In this document: piece by piece, positions 11,692 to 23,985 of the stretch
Position numbering within the stretch: position 1 is the stretch's first letter
Layout: every line of letters starts with the position of its first letter
Origin: Tetrastigma voinierianum
Taxonomy: Eukaryota > Streptophyta > Magnoliopsida > Vitales > Vitaceae
Direction of reading: 5' to 3'
Assembly: GCA_016808115.1 (NCBI GenBank)
Contig: JAEQBH010000032.1
Span: 764,959 to 828,958 of the forward strand
Length of the DNA: 64,000 bases
Made by a program: the position numbers and the translations under genes
Notes under the pieces: model-generated
Databases searched by the model: none
The model's input: the letters and a program-made list of their open reading frames with translations, nothing else
What the model was told of the DNA's origin: nothing

Positions 11692-13750
11692 GCTCTTAGT
11701 TGTTCTTGTTGTCCTCTTTGCAGGAAAAATTTTCCGGTGTTCTTCTTCTGTTGAAGTCATCTTTCCTGTTCGATCCCTTTTGTTTGTTTTTTTTTTTCCC
11801 CTCTTTTTGGTTCGGGAAATGTAAATTCTACTTGAGATTGAGATCAAATAGAAGAGACAACAGAGCTTCTGTTTTTCCACTTTCCTTCTGTTTTTGGGAA
11901 ACAATTTTTTGCTTCTCAAAACACAGATTATGCTTTAAGAAAGCTGTTTGTAGCTACCAAAATCACGGAAAGATAAAAACAAAAAAAAGGACTAAGAAGA
12001 AAGTGTTTTTCCGAAGTGGGTTCTTGACACGCGTTGTGCCCAAATCAAACACAGTGATAACAACAAGAAAGCGTTTCGTTTTTCTTATGATTTAATTCCA
12101 AAATCACTTTTTAAAACCAAATATAGTGATGGGTTTTCAAGGGAATAACCTCCTGAAAAAGAAATGATTAAAAATAGTTTGATTGGAAGAATAAAGTAGA
12201 GGAAAAGAAAATGGTGAAAGAATCATTCGACTTCCACCGGAGTCCTGAAGTAGAGCCGGCGACGGTGGCCGGTAACGGAAAGTACGGTTAGTGGGGGACA
12301 TTGAAGAGGGGAAAAAAGATGAGGTCAGTTATGCATTTCTTGGGATGCAAGTTGGAGACACGTGTTGGGTTCTGATTGGTGTGCAGCTGTTGGAAAATTA
12401 CGTGTAAAGTTCAGGAGTTGCGTTGTCATTGCGATGCGGCGACGCGACTCCGCCTAGGCTCTTAAATGGTACTTTTATCACGGAATTGCCAGTGGAGGGG
12501 AAACATGCTTGGGTGTTGCTAAGGTGTATGATGATCCGCATATTTGATCGCATCTTCACCGTTTGATCTCTCATCTATCGCTTCTTCTAAGGGTACGTTT
12601 GGTAATACTGTTTTTGGTTTTGAAACACAATAACAAGAAAATTACGGGGAACGTATTTAGTTTTTCTGATGGTAAACCAATTGCAAAAACCACCAAATGA
12701 TTTTTTTTTTATTTTTATGTTTTTAAAATTAATGATAGAAACTAAACAGGCACAAGCAAATCGATCCCAAAAAACTTTGGATTAAGAAATAACAAGTGCT
12801 AACATACACGGAATAATTTCGAGAGTGGCTGAAATCAGAATTATGATTTTCGAACCAATTTGATAAGGTGAAAATTGGAATTTTTTTTAATTTTTTATCA
12901 TAAGGATTTCAAACAAATTTAACTATCTAGAAAAAGAAATTGTAATTGTGGGGCCCACATGTGTAATCTTCCTCGGCAACCTGACTTTGGACAAATCGAT
13001 ATAATTAACTAAAAATGAGTGCAAATATCAGGATGGTTTTACGTTTAGAAAAATGGGAGAATTTAGTAATACAAACCAGGCATAATTTGTTTTATTGAGG
13101 TGAAATAATCTACTTCACAAATCTTTTTTATTAATCTCATCTTTTCAGAGTATTTGAAAATAAATTACAAGTTTATGAAGTCTTTTCTATTTAGAAGAAA
13201 TGATTTAAGATTTAAAGTTGAAGAATAATTGGTTGTGCAATAGTTAACATTAGTTAGGAATGTTTTTATTTAAATTGTTATTTAAAAATGAGGATTACAC
13301 ATTGTTTAAACCTACATTTATTTAAATCACTTAAGATTACATCGAACTCTTGTTTGTAGTGCTTGTCGATTATTCTTGAACATAGAAGTTAACTTATTAC
13401 AACGATATAGATTTATTATGTCGTCGCGTATCATTATTTAATTAGTCAAGTATTAAGCCCTCTTTTCCTCTTTCTCTCTTCTTCTACCTCTACCTCTGTT
13501 AGGTCCTTCGCTATCCACTTTTGTCTCTACCTTCGTCTTCACTTTCGATGCCATCGATCCCATTGTCGCAGACAATGCCAACACCACCCTACACACCACT
13601 TTCAAAATCTTTGGAGGCCTGTGACCATCAAAAACCCTTACTAGCAAATCCCACTGTCATGATTAGGGTAAAATTAACATCTTACCCGCTCTTGCTAAAA
13701 TTCATATCCATATCAGTTTAATGCTCCATAATACCCAATCCATCGTTACT
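11692..13750. other. GDU 3' flank and intergenic stretch
   Basis: The first few hundred bases are T-rich and probably include the 3' untranslated region; I could not place a polyadenylation signal. A GC-richer patch at about 12200-12480 contains a 26-codon frame starting at 12211 (MVKESFDFHRSPEVEPATVA) and a G-box core CACGTG at 12359-12364. I recognise no gene in it. A MITE-like opening, GGGTACGTTTGGTA, lies near 12594, but a matching end was not found. Confidence 0.4.
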
Positions 13751-13869
13751 TGTGAAGAAAAACTTGAGTCTTTGTATATGAAAAACTAAGAATTACAGTC
13801 TGAGTGAGACACTTATATAAACCCAGTATCTAGCTAAAAGGAAAATATACAATTGTCATAATAGTAACA
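13751..13869 (-). repeat. copia-2 3' LTR
   Basis: On the minus strand it opens TGTTACTATTATGAC directly after a polypurine tract and ends TTCACA. It is the left partner of the repeat at 19288-19414. Confidence 0.65.
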
Positions 13870-13889
13870 TCCCTCAAACTCATGGTGGT

Positions 13890-16800
13890 TAAAAGAAACC
13901 ATTATGAGTTTGGAGATCACTGAAAGTTCTTAGAGGAAGAGGTTTGGTGAAGATGTCGGTACTTGATCACGAGATGAAGCAGCGGGGCCAGGTGTCTTGC
14001 AAGCGGATGATGAATGAAGTAACGATCAAATACCGATATGTTTAGTATGTTCATGGAAGCGTCGTATGAAGCGATTTGAATAAGCGGCAGATTATCGTAG
14101 TGAAGTTTAGTTACGATTAGACGGTTAACACCAAGATTGTGTATTGTAGCATAACCCGAATAAGTTTAGGCTGCAATAGTTGTCGGTCTCTATGTGCTTC
14201 CGGTCTTTGGAGCGAGCAATTCTGTTTTGTTTCTTGCTTCTCCGAGATAAAGAATCACCGGAAAGCTTGATATCGGTAGTAGATCGACGATCAGTGGGAT
14301 CACCTGCCCAATCTGCATTTGAATATGCCTAAAAGAGTTAAGGAAGAATGGAAAGAAAAATGAAGACCATCAAATATGGTGCCTTTTAGATATCAAAGAA
14401 TCACGAGAACTTGTGTAATGAGGAGATCTGGGAGTGTAATGTATTTATTCACGTGAAACTGCATAGGAAATATCAGGGCGAGTAATAGTGCGATAGATTA
14501 GACTCCCAACAAGCTGTCTATAGAGAGTAGCATCAGATAGTGATTCGCCATCATAAGAATTGAGGCGACAATTATATTCAATAGGTGTGCTGACTATCTT
14601 GCTATCAGTGACACTGGCTCGAGAAATCGGATCGAAAGTATACTTGGCTTGAGTAAGATAATAACCATCTGCAGAAGAAGAAACTTTTAGACCACGAAAG
14701 TAATTAAGAGGGCGAATCTTTCATTTCCGTGATATTAAAGAAAGTGCTTTAGATATGAATACCACTGCATATAAATCTGTAATAATCATATCATCGACAT
14801 ACAAGAGGAGAATAGTAATACCATGATCAGACCGTCTCAGAAAAAGAGCTGTATCAAAAGAATTGCCTGAAAAACCATGCTGAGAGATAGTAGAACTAAA
14901 CTTTGCAAACCATGCTCGAGAAGCTTGTTTAAGACCATAAAGTGCCTGCCATAGTCGACATGCTACGTGAGGAACCTGGGGTGAGTAACTGGGAGGAAGC
15001 TTCATGTGGAGCTTCCTCACGAGTTCACCATTAAGAAATGTGACGCCCCATTTCCCGGGGGTCCGTTAATAACCCGTTAACCTGCAGAATATTCGTGAAT
15101 GTCGGGTAACCCGGCCAGCTCAGTCTAGGTCCCTTTTCAAGACTCGAATTTAATGGCAGAATGAAGTCTCCTTTGTACGGGGAGCTCTACCCAAGATACA
15201 ACTTGTCTCAACATTGTACAACGATCACACCGGGTCCACATGTGAGTAAAAATGGCCACTTGGGCCCATGCATCGTACTCACAAAATACAACACCTATAT
15301 TCTGATAGTTCGAGGATTATTACATTACTCTTGTCAAAACATATATCGGTAGCATTCTAATACATGTTTATAAAATAAATCACAAAAGCCACGGTCGGCT
15401 TTGCTACAGCGGCCTCTAATGACGTCGTCCTCATTACACTCACTAAATCACGCAAATAATGATCTACCGATAGGGTGAGCAATGCCAGTGAAGTGATAAT
15501 CTCTACATGGTTACTCCTTTAAGTGCACATGTAATGGCGACGAAACACACTCAAGAAAATACATGATCCTACTTGAATGTCTGTACGATCCGTATGCCGA
15601 GAGTCTGCGACTCCACTCACATGCCTAAGCCAAATGTGAAAAATACGTTTTCAAAACAAAAGGTTTTGTTACCGAAAACTTAATAGGAGTTTGCAGCCAA
15701 ATATATTGGACTATCCTCCGAGGCGAACTACTGGGTAATTTTTCCGAAACAGTTATGGGTCAGCCTTCGAGATGAACTATTTGACAACTCTCCAAGGCAA
15801 TTCTTCTGAAAATCTTCCTTGAAATTCCTTTTATAACCATTTTCATTTTTCTTTCAATTTCATGTCATGCACTCACACCTATCGTTCTAGGGTGCCCCGG
15901 TGCATTTGGAATGCATTATGTAATTTCCAAACAATTCATGCTAATATATTTTACATGCATATATTAACAAAAATTAATTCACATACATCATGTCATTTAA
16001 TCCATGGCAATAACATCAAAATTAGCTCACATGGGCTAATAACAATTCAAGCAATTCATTTTGAATCACCTAACAACACAAAAATCACACACAAATCACG
16101 TGAACAGTGAAACCCTAGGCTCGGCATTGTTCATGGCCACACAATAGGGATTTTCTCACTCAATCCCAATCGTTGGAACTGAAAAACACACGGTCATTCG
16201 GCCTCAGAACATCTCTATCCATTCACATGGCTCTTAGCCAAAGAATAAAGCAAGTAGGAAAAGATCCCTACCTTTTGGAGTTGTCGGAACTCCACAAAAT
16301 CGGTGTCCACGTGTAGCCCTTGTAGCGTAGATCGACTTTGCTTCTTGGCCCGACAAGAACCGACGGTCCGAAAGCCGGGAAATCTAGAGATAAGTCATCA
16401 CACTTTCTCTCTCTAAAACCAGTCACTACCCCCCTCACTGTCCGTTTCCAGCAAATGGAGAACATGAGGACTTATTTTGTCTTTATTTTTTATCTTTTCA
16501 CTTAATTCTCATTGTGTCATTTAGTTTGATTTTAAAAGCTTTTTGACACATGGCTTAATCTAAGTCATTCATCTCCATCCTCTCACTAATCATGCAACAT
16601 GTGTCTCATAGGTATATGTAGTAGGTGACTTTTGTCACATCACATGTCTCTCACAAGCTGTTACACGGCACCCCACACCGACACGGGCACCGATACCCGG
16701 TGCCTCGAAAATGTGAAATTCCGGTATCTGGAATTCGACGAGGTAGCCGTGCGGTAGCTGATTTTGCGAGATGATTCAACGGTGAAGTCAGTTTAGATCA

Positions 16801-17830
16801 TTCGAGATTTAGAAAATTTTGGATTTTGACCCGAAGTACCCAATTTCTGCAATTTTCGAAAATTAGAATTTTCTCGGGTTTTACAAAAAAAGCATTTTTG
16901 ACATCCATTTGAAAGAGTGGCCATTTGCGAGCCGCAAAAATGGCAATAAGAGTCATGATAAAAGAAAGTCGAGCCACATGAGCAAATGTCTCCTCATAAT
17001 ATCTCATACTCCTGAGTAAAACCTCCGGCAACAAGGCGAGCCTTATAGCGATCAACAGTGCCATCCGATCGAGTCTTGATCTTATAAATCCATTTACAAC
17101 GATGCTTGGTTCTTCAGAGGAGTCGACCAGATCCCATGATGCAGTCTTACATCGCAGTGCATCATTTCACCTTTCATAACTAACTATGTAAAGGGTTAGA
17201 GAGGAAGCCTCACGAAAATTCTAGGTTCATGGAGAAGCGAGGTAAGAAATGTGGATTACAAAGGTGAGAATGAAGAGTAGTTACCCGATAGGTGACGAGT
17301 GCATGAGTCGAAGGACATTGGGATCCCACAGTTGACGATGTCGGTAGAGCCGTCGATGTTCGGTGCGAGAACCATCGGATGCATGAGAAGGAACATCGGA
17401 CATAGAGGAGGCTGGGGCCAGGGAGTGGGGGGGGTGGTGCTCAGACATAGAAGTGGGAGACTCATTAGGAAAAAGGTCAGAGAGAGGATTAATAGAGGGA
17501 ATGGGGAAATAGGAACATGAGGTAGTTGATAAAACATTTTGTGTTGAGCCACATGTCATAGAAACACAGAGACGTTTACTAATGGGATCACCAACACTAT
17601 GCCTTTTGACCAATTCCATACCCAGAAAAGCGACCTGGCTTGAGCGAGGCGAAGTTTGTTTAACAATGATCTTTAAGAAGAGCAAACGAGACACGTCAGG
17701 AACTCCCAAGGAGTCCGCAAGAGGGAGAAGAACCAAACAACATATCATAAGGAGTTTGATTGTGAACAATGGGAGAAGGACACCTATCCTGATATCATAG
17801 AAAGGGTAATGTTGGATGCATTGGAAAATG
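13890..17830 (-). pseudogene. copia-2 pol remnant (integrase tail, reverse transcriptase, RNase H)
   Basis: This encoded the copia polyprotein that copies the element's RNA into DNA. Reverse transcriptase is clear: LYGLKQASRAWFAKFSS and the catalytic LLLYVDDMIIT (YVDD at about 14791-14802) lie in one open stretch of about 100 codons. Upstream, KWPLFQMDVKNAFF at about 16885-16930 is the start of the same domain, separated from its continuation (NGELVRKLHMKLPP) by the solo LTR. Downstream, ADWAGDPTDRRSTT at about 14283-14320 marks the RNase H end. Between about 17256 and 17800 the serine/proline-rich linker that follows integrase is visible (PISKRLCVS, LFPNESPTSMSEHHPP) across two frames. Protease and the integrase core are not recognisable. 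Many stops and frameshifts make it non-functional. Confidence 0.8.
15039..16885 (+). mobile_element. Solo LTR (TGTGACGCCCC family) inside copia-2 reverse transcriptase
   Basis: It opens TGTGACGCCCCATTTCCCGG and closes TCTCGGGTTTTACA, the short inverted ends expected of an LTR. It sits exactly between the codons for KNAFF and NGELV of the copia reverse transcriptase, so the interrupted frame proves it is an insertion. Flanking pentamers are AGAAA (left) and AAAAA (right), a target duplication with one mismatch. No internal retroelement domain is present, so this is a solo LTR left by LTR-LTR recombination. The opening style suggests a Ty3/gypsy chromovirus-like element, but that is inference. 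Confidence 0.8.
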
Positions 17831-17959
17831 GAAGATGAACCTGATTAACCATATCCTGTAGATCTGCTATAGAGAGAGATGAGGCAGGACTAGACTTGGA
17901 ATGAGAGTCCATGTACTAATAATTGGCCAGGTGGCTGCTTGATGTTATGAAGAGATACT

Positions 17960-18880
17960 CTAACAGTGTAATAGGTTTCAACGGAATGACCTTTGTTCTT
18001 ACTTAAACTACAGATAAGAAGAAACCTCTTATTGTTATGTCATCTGTCATTATTCCCTTTGCTTTTGGAAACATAGGTAGATGAAGCGGTAGAAGCAGGG
18101 AGTAGCGATCTGAGAGCAATGGCTCGTAGCAAGAACCATGATACAGCGGATAGAAAATGGATCGGTCCCGAAGCGTGTCTATCATCAACTAATTTATGAA
18201 TAGCTTGTGAGATTGTTGGTAGGATTACGATGTAGAATATGACTTCGGCTAATTCAAACTCATCCTGAAGCCCATTAAAGCTGAAATAGTCGTCCTTGTT
18301 CACGGTGAACATATTAATTTGGTGTCGACGAGTGGAAGGGTGGTTGGATGCAATTAGTGATCCCAAATGGATTTGGTGTTTGTGATATCTGAGTAATCCG
18401 CGACACAGTTCTGACGAATCGATAAAGATTTGCGTGTGAAGCTTGAAGTTGTGAGCACCACTACGTCGACTTATCTGGGGTAACCGGTAAGTCCCCGAGC
18501 TTCTTTGGCAATATCAATGTTGTCAAACTCATCAACAATGGATGGAATAGATGTATTACGAAACCAAGTGATGATTTGATGATTAGCACTTTCCCAATCC
18601 TCAATCCGAATGACATAGGCAGAATCGGTTTCTTTGTCCACTTTTTCTGGGATAGGACGGTCACTAGAGGCATAAAGTCATAGCTTATGGCCTTTGAGAT
18701 AACTGGGCATGGCTTGAGACCATTGGGCAAATTTATCTCCATAAAAAATAACATGAATTAGATGAGAAATCTCATCACTTGGCATATCTAAATTCGTCGA
18801 AAAAATAGACGAGACGAAAATAAGTCGAATACACACAGTGATTCGATCAATGGTTAATGGTGGCGTGGGCGTGGTCAACT
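17960..18880 (-). pseudogene. copia-2 gag remnant
   Basis: Gag packages copia RNA into virus-like particles. On the minus strand, KFAQWSQAMPSYLKGHKLW at about 18690-18745 is the typical N-terminal gag core (UBN2/Retrotran_gag type). It is followed by DWESANHQIITWFRNTS-like sequence at about 18555-18605. Further on (about 18040-18366) lie the remains of the region before the zinc knuckle. Reading jumps between frames several times and there are stops. Just upstream (18890-19260) is a GC-rich leader with no supported coding. Confidence 0.65.
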
Positions 18881-19287
18881 ATTGGCGTGGTGAGTGGTCA
18901 GGCGTGGGTTGTGGGCGCGGGTGGCGGGCGCGAGCGCAAGCGACGGTCGGAGGCGAGTGACTGATGGGTCGGACTTGGGCGACGTGGCCTGTGGTTCGGA
19001 GTGCTGTCTTGCTGAAAGTGGATCGGCGGCTGCGGGTGCGGGTGGGCGTGTGGGACCCGCAGCTCGGACTTTAGGTGGTCGCGTGGGGGCTTTTTCGACT
19101 TCCTGCTTTGCACATCGGTGTGATCATCTCGTGGATCTCCCAAATGGCTGTAGTGGTTTAGGCTTGTGAAGGTAGGAAATAAAGAGCAAACGGTGGTGTT
19201 TGTCGGAAAAATAAGATAAACGGTGGCTATAATGCCTAGACCATGAGAGTAGCGGAAGAAAAAAATCGAAGAACCTATTTCACGATC

Positions 19288-19414
19288 TGTGAAAGAAAAG
19301 ACTTGAGTCTTTGTATATGAAAAAGCTAAATTCTGATCACAAGGTGAGACCTTATATAAGCTAAGCTATACAAAACTAAAAAGGAAAATATACAATTGCC
19401 ATAATAATCTAACA
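19288..19414 (-). repeat. copia-2 5' LTR
   Basis: Right partner of 13751-13869. It shares the TATATAA box context (CCTTATATAAGC on the plus strand) and the AGGAAAATATACAATTG block. No obvious primer-binding site remains next to it. Confidence 0.65.
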
Positions 19415-19609
19415 ACCTGGAATACATGCTCTATCATATAGAGAGATCGATAAAAGATGGATATTGTCCTACAACTCTGCATGCAACAATGTCTTTCATC
19501 CTCTATTTTATTACACAAAGCTACCTGAATGGAAAACCCAGTGCTACTATGTTTTCGGTGACTATTTTATGCCTCTCCCACCTCTTGTCTTGTCAATTTA
19601 ATTATATTA

Positions 19610-19782
19610 TGTGAAATGAGAGAAGAAAATAATGTTTTTTTTTTTATTGAATGAGTGAATTAAATTGTATAGAGACATATATATACAAAAGGAAACAAAT
19701 AAAGTGTAAAAGGAAGGAGAATAATATACAAAATGTAAGAGATAAACTAAAGAATATAGAGAATATTAAATGATAATCAACA
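19610..19782 (-). repeat. copia-1 3' LTR
   Basis: On the minus strand it opens TGTTGATTATCAT right after GGGGGAGTG (polypurine tract) and ends TTTCACA. It matches 27922-28122 over most of its length, with several small indels. Confidence 0.8.
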
Positions 19783-19789
19783 CTCCCCC

Positions 19790-22492
19790 TGAACAAGAGG
19801 ATATAGGTCAAATGTACTAAAAGCTTGTTACAATGTACTTAGTCTGGATACATTTGGTGAACACATCTATTAGTTGGTCACTCGAGTTAACAAAACTAAT
19901 AGTCATGCATCTTGATACGATCTTCTCTATGATGAAGTGACAATTCACTTCTATATGTTTGATCCTCTTATGCAAGATTGGGTTGGATGCGATGTGGAGA
20001 GCAGCTTGATTATCACATATTAACTTCATTTGTTCATCTTTGCCAAATCTTAGCTCCTGAAAAAGATGTCTTAGCCATTTGAGCTCACATGTCGCCAAAG
20101 CCATAGCTTGCTATTATGCTTCAGCACTTGATTTGGCTACAACATCTTGTTTCTTATCCTTCCAAGATACTAGGTTTCCACTAATAAATACACAATACCT
20201 AGTAGTTGAGTGTTTATCTGCAAGTGAACCTGCCCAGTCTGCATCACAATATCCAACGATCTAGGTGTGACATCTGTTTTCATATAACACCCTTTGACCT
20301 GATGTTCTCTTAATATAACAGAGGATACGAATCACATCATCCCAGTGACTATCACATGGTGGTTGAGAAATGGTAACAGCGCTCCTGAAAGGAAGCATTT
20401 GGTCAGTGATGGTGAGATAGTTTAGTTCCATAGTCGTCGATATCTCGCCCGGATCACGTAGAGGCTCCCATTGTCACAGTGAGCAGTGTTCGGATCGTAA
20501 GGTGTCTCTGAGTTTTCAATCTAGCATACTTGTCTCTTTTAATATTTCCAAGGCATACTTTCTCTTATTCATAACCACACCGGATTTAGATTTAGCTATC
20601 TCAATCCCGAGAAAATACTTGAGTTTCCCTAAGTCGTAGTCTGAAAGTGACTAAAGAGATACTGTTTCAACCTCTAAATACCATCCTGATCATTGCCCAT
20701 GATAACAATGTCATCCACATAAACAATCAAATAGTACTACCACAATTCATATGATGATGGCCCAGGGTGATCTATTGTACTCAGTCATCTGAACTCTTGA
20801 ACCATGGAACTAAGCCGTGACAGGCAGGGGCTGCTTTAGCCCAGTATAATGGCGGCATGGCTTGCGTACCAATCAAAAGCTCACACGCCAGACAACAATA
20901 CGGTGGTTGCTCCATATGAACACATCTGTCCTTCGTAGTGAAAGCATTTTTTTAATCTCGACTATGGATTGGGTCGAGCCCGATGGGTTGTTGGCTAAAA
21001 TGGGTCGGGCCAATTCAACCCACTTTTATTTGAACCCGCTTTTGGCTAGCCTAGCCCGACCCTAGGCGGGCCACGGGCCAAAATGGGCATAACATTAAAA
21101 TATTAAAAATAATAATAAATAACAATTTTACAAATTTTATATTTTGTAACACAAAGTTCTTTGAAATAATTTTTTAGTTCATTCTTATGTTCTTAAAGAT
21201 TATACAAATAAATTATTATAGTTATATTTATATATTTATTTTAAATTATTTTTCATAGTAATATTATTTTATTTCATTTAACAAAAACAATTATTTAATA
21301 ACTACTTCTATAAACAACTATTTTATATTTTTTTTCATAATAGAAAACTAATATTCCCCAATAATTAGAAAATAATATGTAGTTATTAAAAAATTTAAAT
21401 AAAAAACAGGCCAAAATGAGCCAAGTGGGTCAGCCTGACCCAAGCCTTAATAGCTTGCGGGCATATTCGGGCCTTTATTTTCTTAGTCCGGCTCTCAAAA
21501 AATATGGGCAAAAGTGGGCCGACCCATTATCCCACCTCTATGTCCAACTGATACAAAGGCTAAGATTACATAGCAATCATAGATAGGAGAAAACGAATAG
21601 AGGAAATCTTAGAGATAAGGGAAAATGTATCATAGTAGTCAGAACCATAGACCTGAGTGTATCCCTTTGCAATTAACCTAGTCTTAAGACGATCCACCAG
21701 ACCATTGGGGTCAATCTTCACTGTATACACCTAGCGACATCCAATAGGTGTTTTGCTAGCAGGTAAGGTAACTAGATCCCAAGTGCCACTAGAATGTAGA
21801 GCATCCATTTCCTCAACCATAGTTTGTTTCTAGTTTGGATTGGTTAGAGCCTTATGCACAGTTTGTGGAACATAAACAGAAAACAAGGTGGAAACAAAGG
21901 CAAAATATGGGGAAGATAAACAATGATAAGTCAGGAAATTATAAATATGATGGGGGTTACGAGAGGAATGAGTACCTTTCCGAATGTCAATGGGAAGATC
22001 AACGGAAGACGGTAATACTGGCGTCGTGGAGGAGGATGCCATAGGAGATGAGTCAATCGAAGTACGTGGGCGGCTAAGATAAACCCACAATGGTTGAGGT
22101 GGAGTAGTCGGGGGTACAGGTGAGGTATCTAGGGTGGGATAAAGAAGGGGTAGAGATATGACATCAGAATGGGGAGGGTGAGTGATAGGGAACATAGAAG
22201 AGATCTCAAAAAATGTGACATCGGCAAAGAAAAAGTATCGATGTGTATCAGGAGAGTAGCAACGATAACCTTGTTGAAGTCGAGAATAACTAGGGAAGAC
22301 ACACTTCGTGGCTTTAACTGAGAGATTGTCTTGCCTAGGAGTAAGAATATGGACAAAACAAACACAACCAAAGACATGAGGGGGAAGGCAAAAGAGAGGT
22401 TGGTTTGGAAAAAAGAATGAATGAGGATACTATCATGTAGAGTGACATACGATCGATCAAATATAGCGGCTAGGTAGCATCCCCAAAAAACT
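19790..22492 (-). pseudogene. copia-1 pol remnant, 3' half (reverse transcriptase, RNase H)
   Basis: The right part (about 22490-21830) encodes the integrase C-terminal region and linker: VHILTPRQDNLSVKATKC with the motif LGYSRLQQGYRCYSPDTHRY. Then comes the start of reverse transcriptase (MDALHSSGTWDLVTLPA) near 21790. The catalytic site YVDDIVIMGNDQDG is at about 20680-20722. RNase H follows: GYCDADWAGSLADKHSTTRY near 20225-20260, and at 19817-20104 an open stretch of 95 codons with ATCELKWLRHLFQELRFG and ICDNQAALHIASNP, the usual C-terminal end. A hAT-like element splits the reverse transcriptase. Stops and frameshifts throughout show it is dead. Confidence 0.82.
20955..21545. mobile_element. 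hAT-like non-autonomous element within copia-1
   Basis: Its left side has GATTGGGTCGAGCCCGATGG and its right side GGGCCGACCCATTATCCCACC, which are roughly inverted copies of each other. Inner GGGTCGGGCC / GGGTCAGCCTGACCC blocks flank an AT-rich core. Such GC-rich ends around an AT core are typical of small plant hAT elements. A candidate 8-bp target duplication (TGTCCTTC / TGTCCAAC) would put the left edge nearer 20936. It interrupts the copia reverse transcriptase. Confidence 0.4.
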
Positions 22493-23985
22493 TGATAGAG
22501 CGGGCGTGTTATATGAGAGTAATGCGCCTATGTGAACAAGTGCATGCGTGACCTTAAATAATATAATGAAAGTATGAGTATCGTCCCACGCAGATTGAGT
22601 TATTAATTACCGACTATAATCTAGCTTAGGCTCTATTTGGATGATGGAAAATCTGTAAAAAGACTAAAATACACTAATCTAGCATACAAAGACCTAGCTA
22701 CAACGACTGGATAAAGACTAAAAAGCCTTAGGGCATAGATTTTACCTAAACAATCATGTATGAACCTCCTAACCCAATTAATCAGTGATCAATTTCATCA
22801 CGAAGATGACGATTTCACTAATGTACATGCGAATATCTCTTGAGCATCCACACACTACCCTTAGAAAAGGTTATACTGCATCTTTGCCTCAAACCATCAT
22901 GACTAAGGGTGCTATGAACCCTAGAAACCTAATACCACATATAATTTCATTTATATCTCTATCTCATGATAATTAGATGGTAAATCATCCATGGTCTACC
23001 TTAATCATCACTTCTCAGTCTCAAATCAAGCCACAAATCATGCAAATATTGGCCAAGTACTCACAAACATTAAGAATAAATGAAATACTCAACACATAGG
23101 TGAAAATAATACATTAGTCAATATAGATTAGGAGAAATCCATACATTTATGTCTTTGTCTACATCTAAACCCTAAGAAAACTAACTAAAACATTAGTATA
23201 AAAGGAATTACAACTATCAAAAGAAAGAAAAACGGAAAAGGGAAGAGATAAAACAAATTTGGCATCGAATCATACTATAACTGTCCTCAATCTTCTTCTT
23301 CTTCCTCCAAGTTCTCTTCCTTTTCTAGAGTGAAGCCTTAAGTGTTTGCACCCAAAGAATTCCCAGTGTTGCTTGTGCTAATCATTGGTGAAATAGAAAT
23401 TTGTAATAGCCGACTAATGGGCCAATGATGGGCTAAAAATGGTAATATTTCTACTCTAGCTCGCCGAGCATCGTTGTGATGAGCTCACGAATCACTTATT
23501 CACGTTTCTTCACTTCGTTGCGACGAACTCTACTTCGTCACAACGTACCTAAGGCCATGCATCTTTTCCATCTTCACCTTTGTTGCGACGAATAATCTCT
23601 TTGCCGCGATGAGCACCTTCATCACGATGAGGGTGATGCTCATTGTTACGTGACATTAGATGTCTTCTTTTAAGGATCATTTATTCGTTACTATGAATGA
23701 TTCCTTTGTCATAGCGAACAAAATATACAAATTCAGCCTCTCCTTATTTTCTTCAATTTTTTATCCTTTGCTTTGTTTTCATTCAAAATCGTGAAAATCC
23801 TGAGTTCTTGCATCTTTGTAGCGGAGTTGATAGATTTTTAGGGATTTTTGCTTCATTCGTTTTGTACTCCGCCAATGGTTGATCAAATCATAAGATGAAC
23901 ATTTAGAGCATTATGACATATTTAACATAAAATACTAAAAAATTAAGCAAAATATGGAGATAAAATGATATTTAGATACTCATTA
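22493..23985 (-). mobile_element. Solo LTR of the TGATGAGT family (copy B)
   Basis: On the minus strand it opens TAATGAGTATCTAAATATC and matches the solo LTR at 60649-62286 through its length. Shared landmarks are GCATCTTTGCCTC / GGCTCTATTTGGATG on this strand and the block ATTAACTAATTATCGACT-type sequence near the end. It ends GCTCTATCA. Flanking pentamers are AAACT and GGAAT, which do not match, unlike the other copies. The neighbouring copia sequence is duplicated on its two sides, so it probably marks a recombination junction. A motif cluster around GTTGCGACGAA lies at about 23460-23720. Confidence 0.75.

Larger units (their letters stand above)
13751..19414 (-). mobile_element. Decayed Ty1/copia retrotransposon (copia-2)
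   Basis: Two short, diverged direct repeats (13751-13869 and 19288-19414) bound gag and pol remnants in minus orientation. Both LTR copies share CTTGAGTCTTTGTATATGAA, AGGAAAATATACAATTG and a TATATAA box. Reading right to left: 5' LTR, GC-rich leader, gag, a shortened pol with protease and most of integrase not recognisable, reverse transcriptase, RNase H, then a purine tract (GAGTTTGAGGGA on the minus strand) beside the 3' LTR. Flanking pentamers (TTACT and ACCTG) do not match, so the ends are slightly misplaced, rearranged or decayed. The element is interrupted by a solo LTR at 15039-16885. All frames are broken, so it is not autonomous. Confidence 0.8.

Noticed and set aside
11340..12095. 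Several frames on both strands overlapping and following the GDU gene
   Set aside because: The minus-strand ones are shadows of the GDU reading frames; the plus-strand 131-codon frame at 11700 is T-rich 3' flank without any motif.
12211..12291. 26-codon frame MVKESFDFHRSPEVEPATVA in a GC-richer patch
   Set aside because: Too short and without recognised homology to call a gene; noted only in the stretch description.
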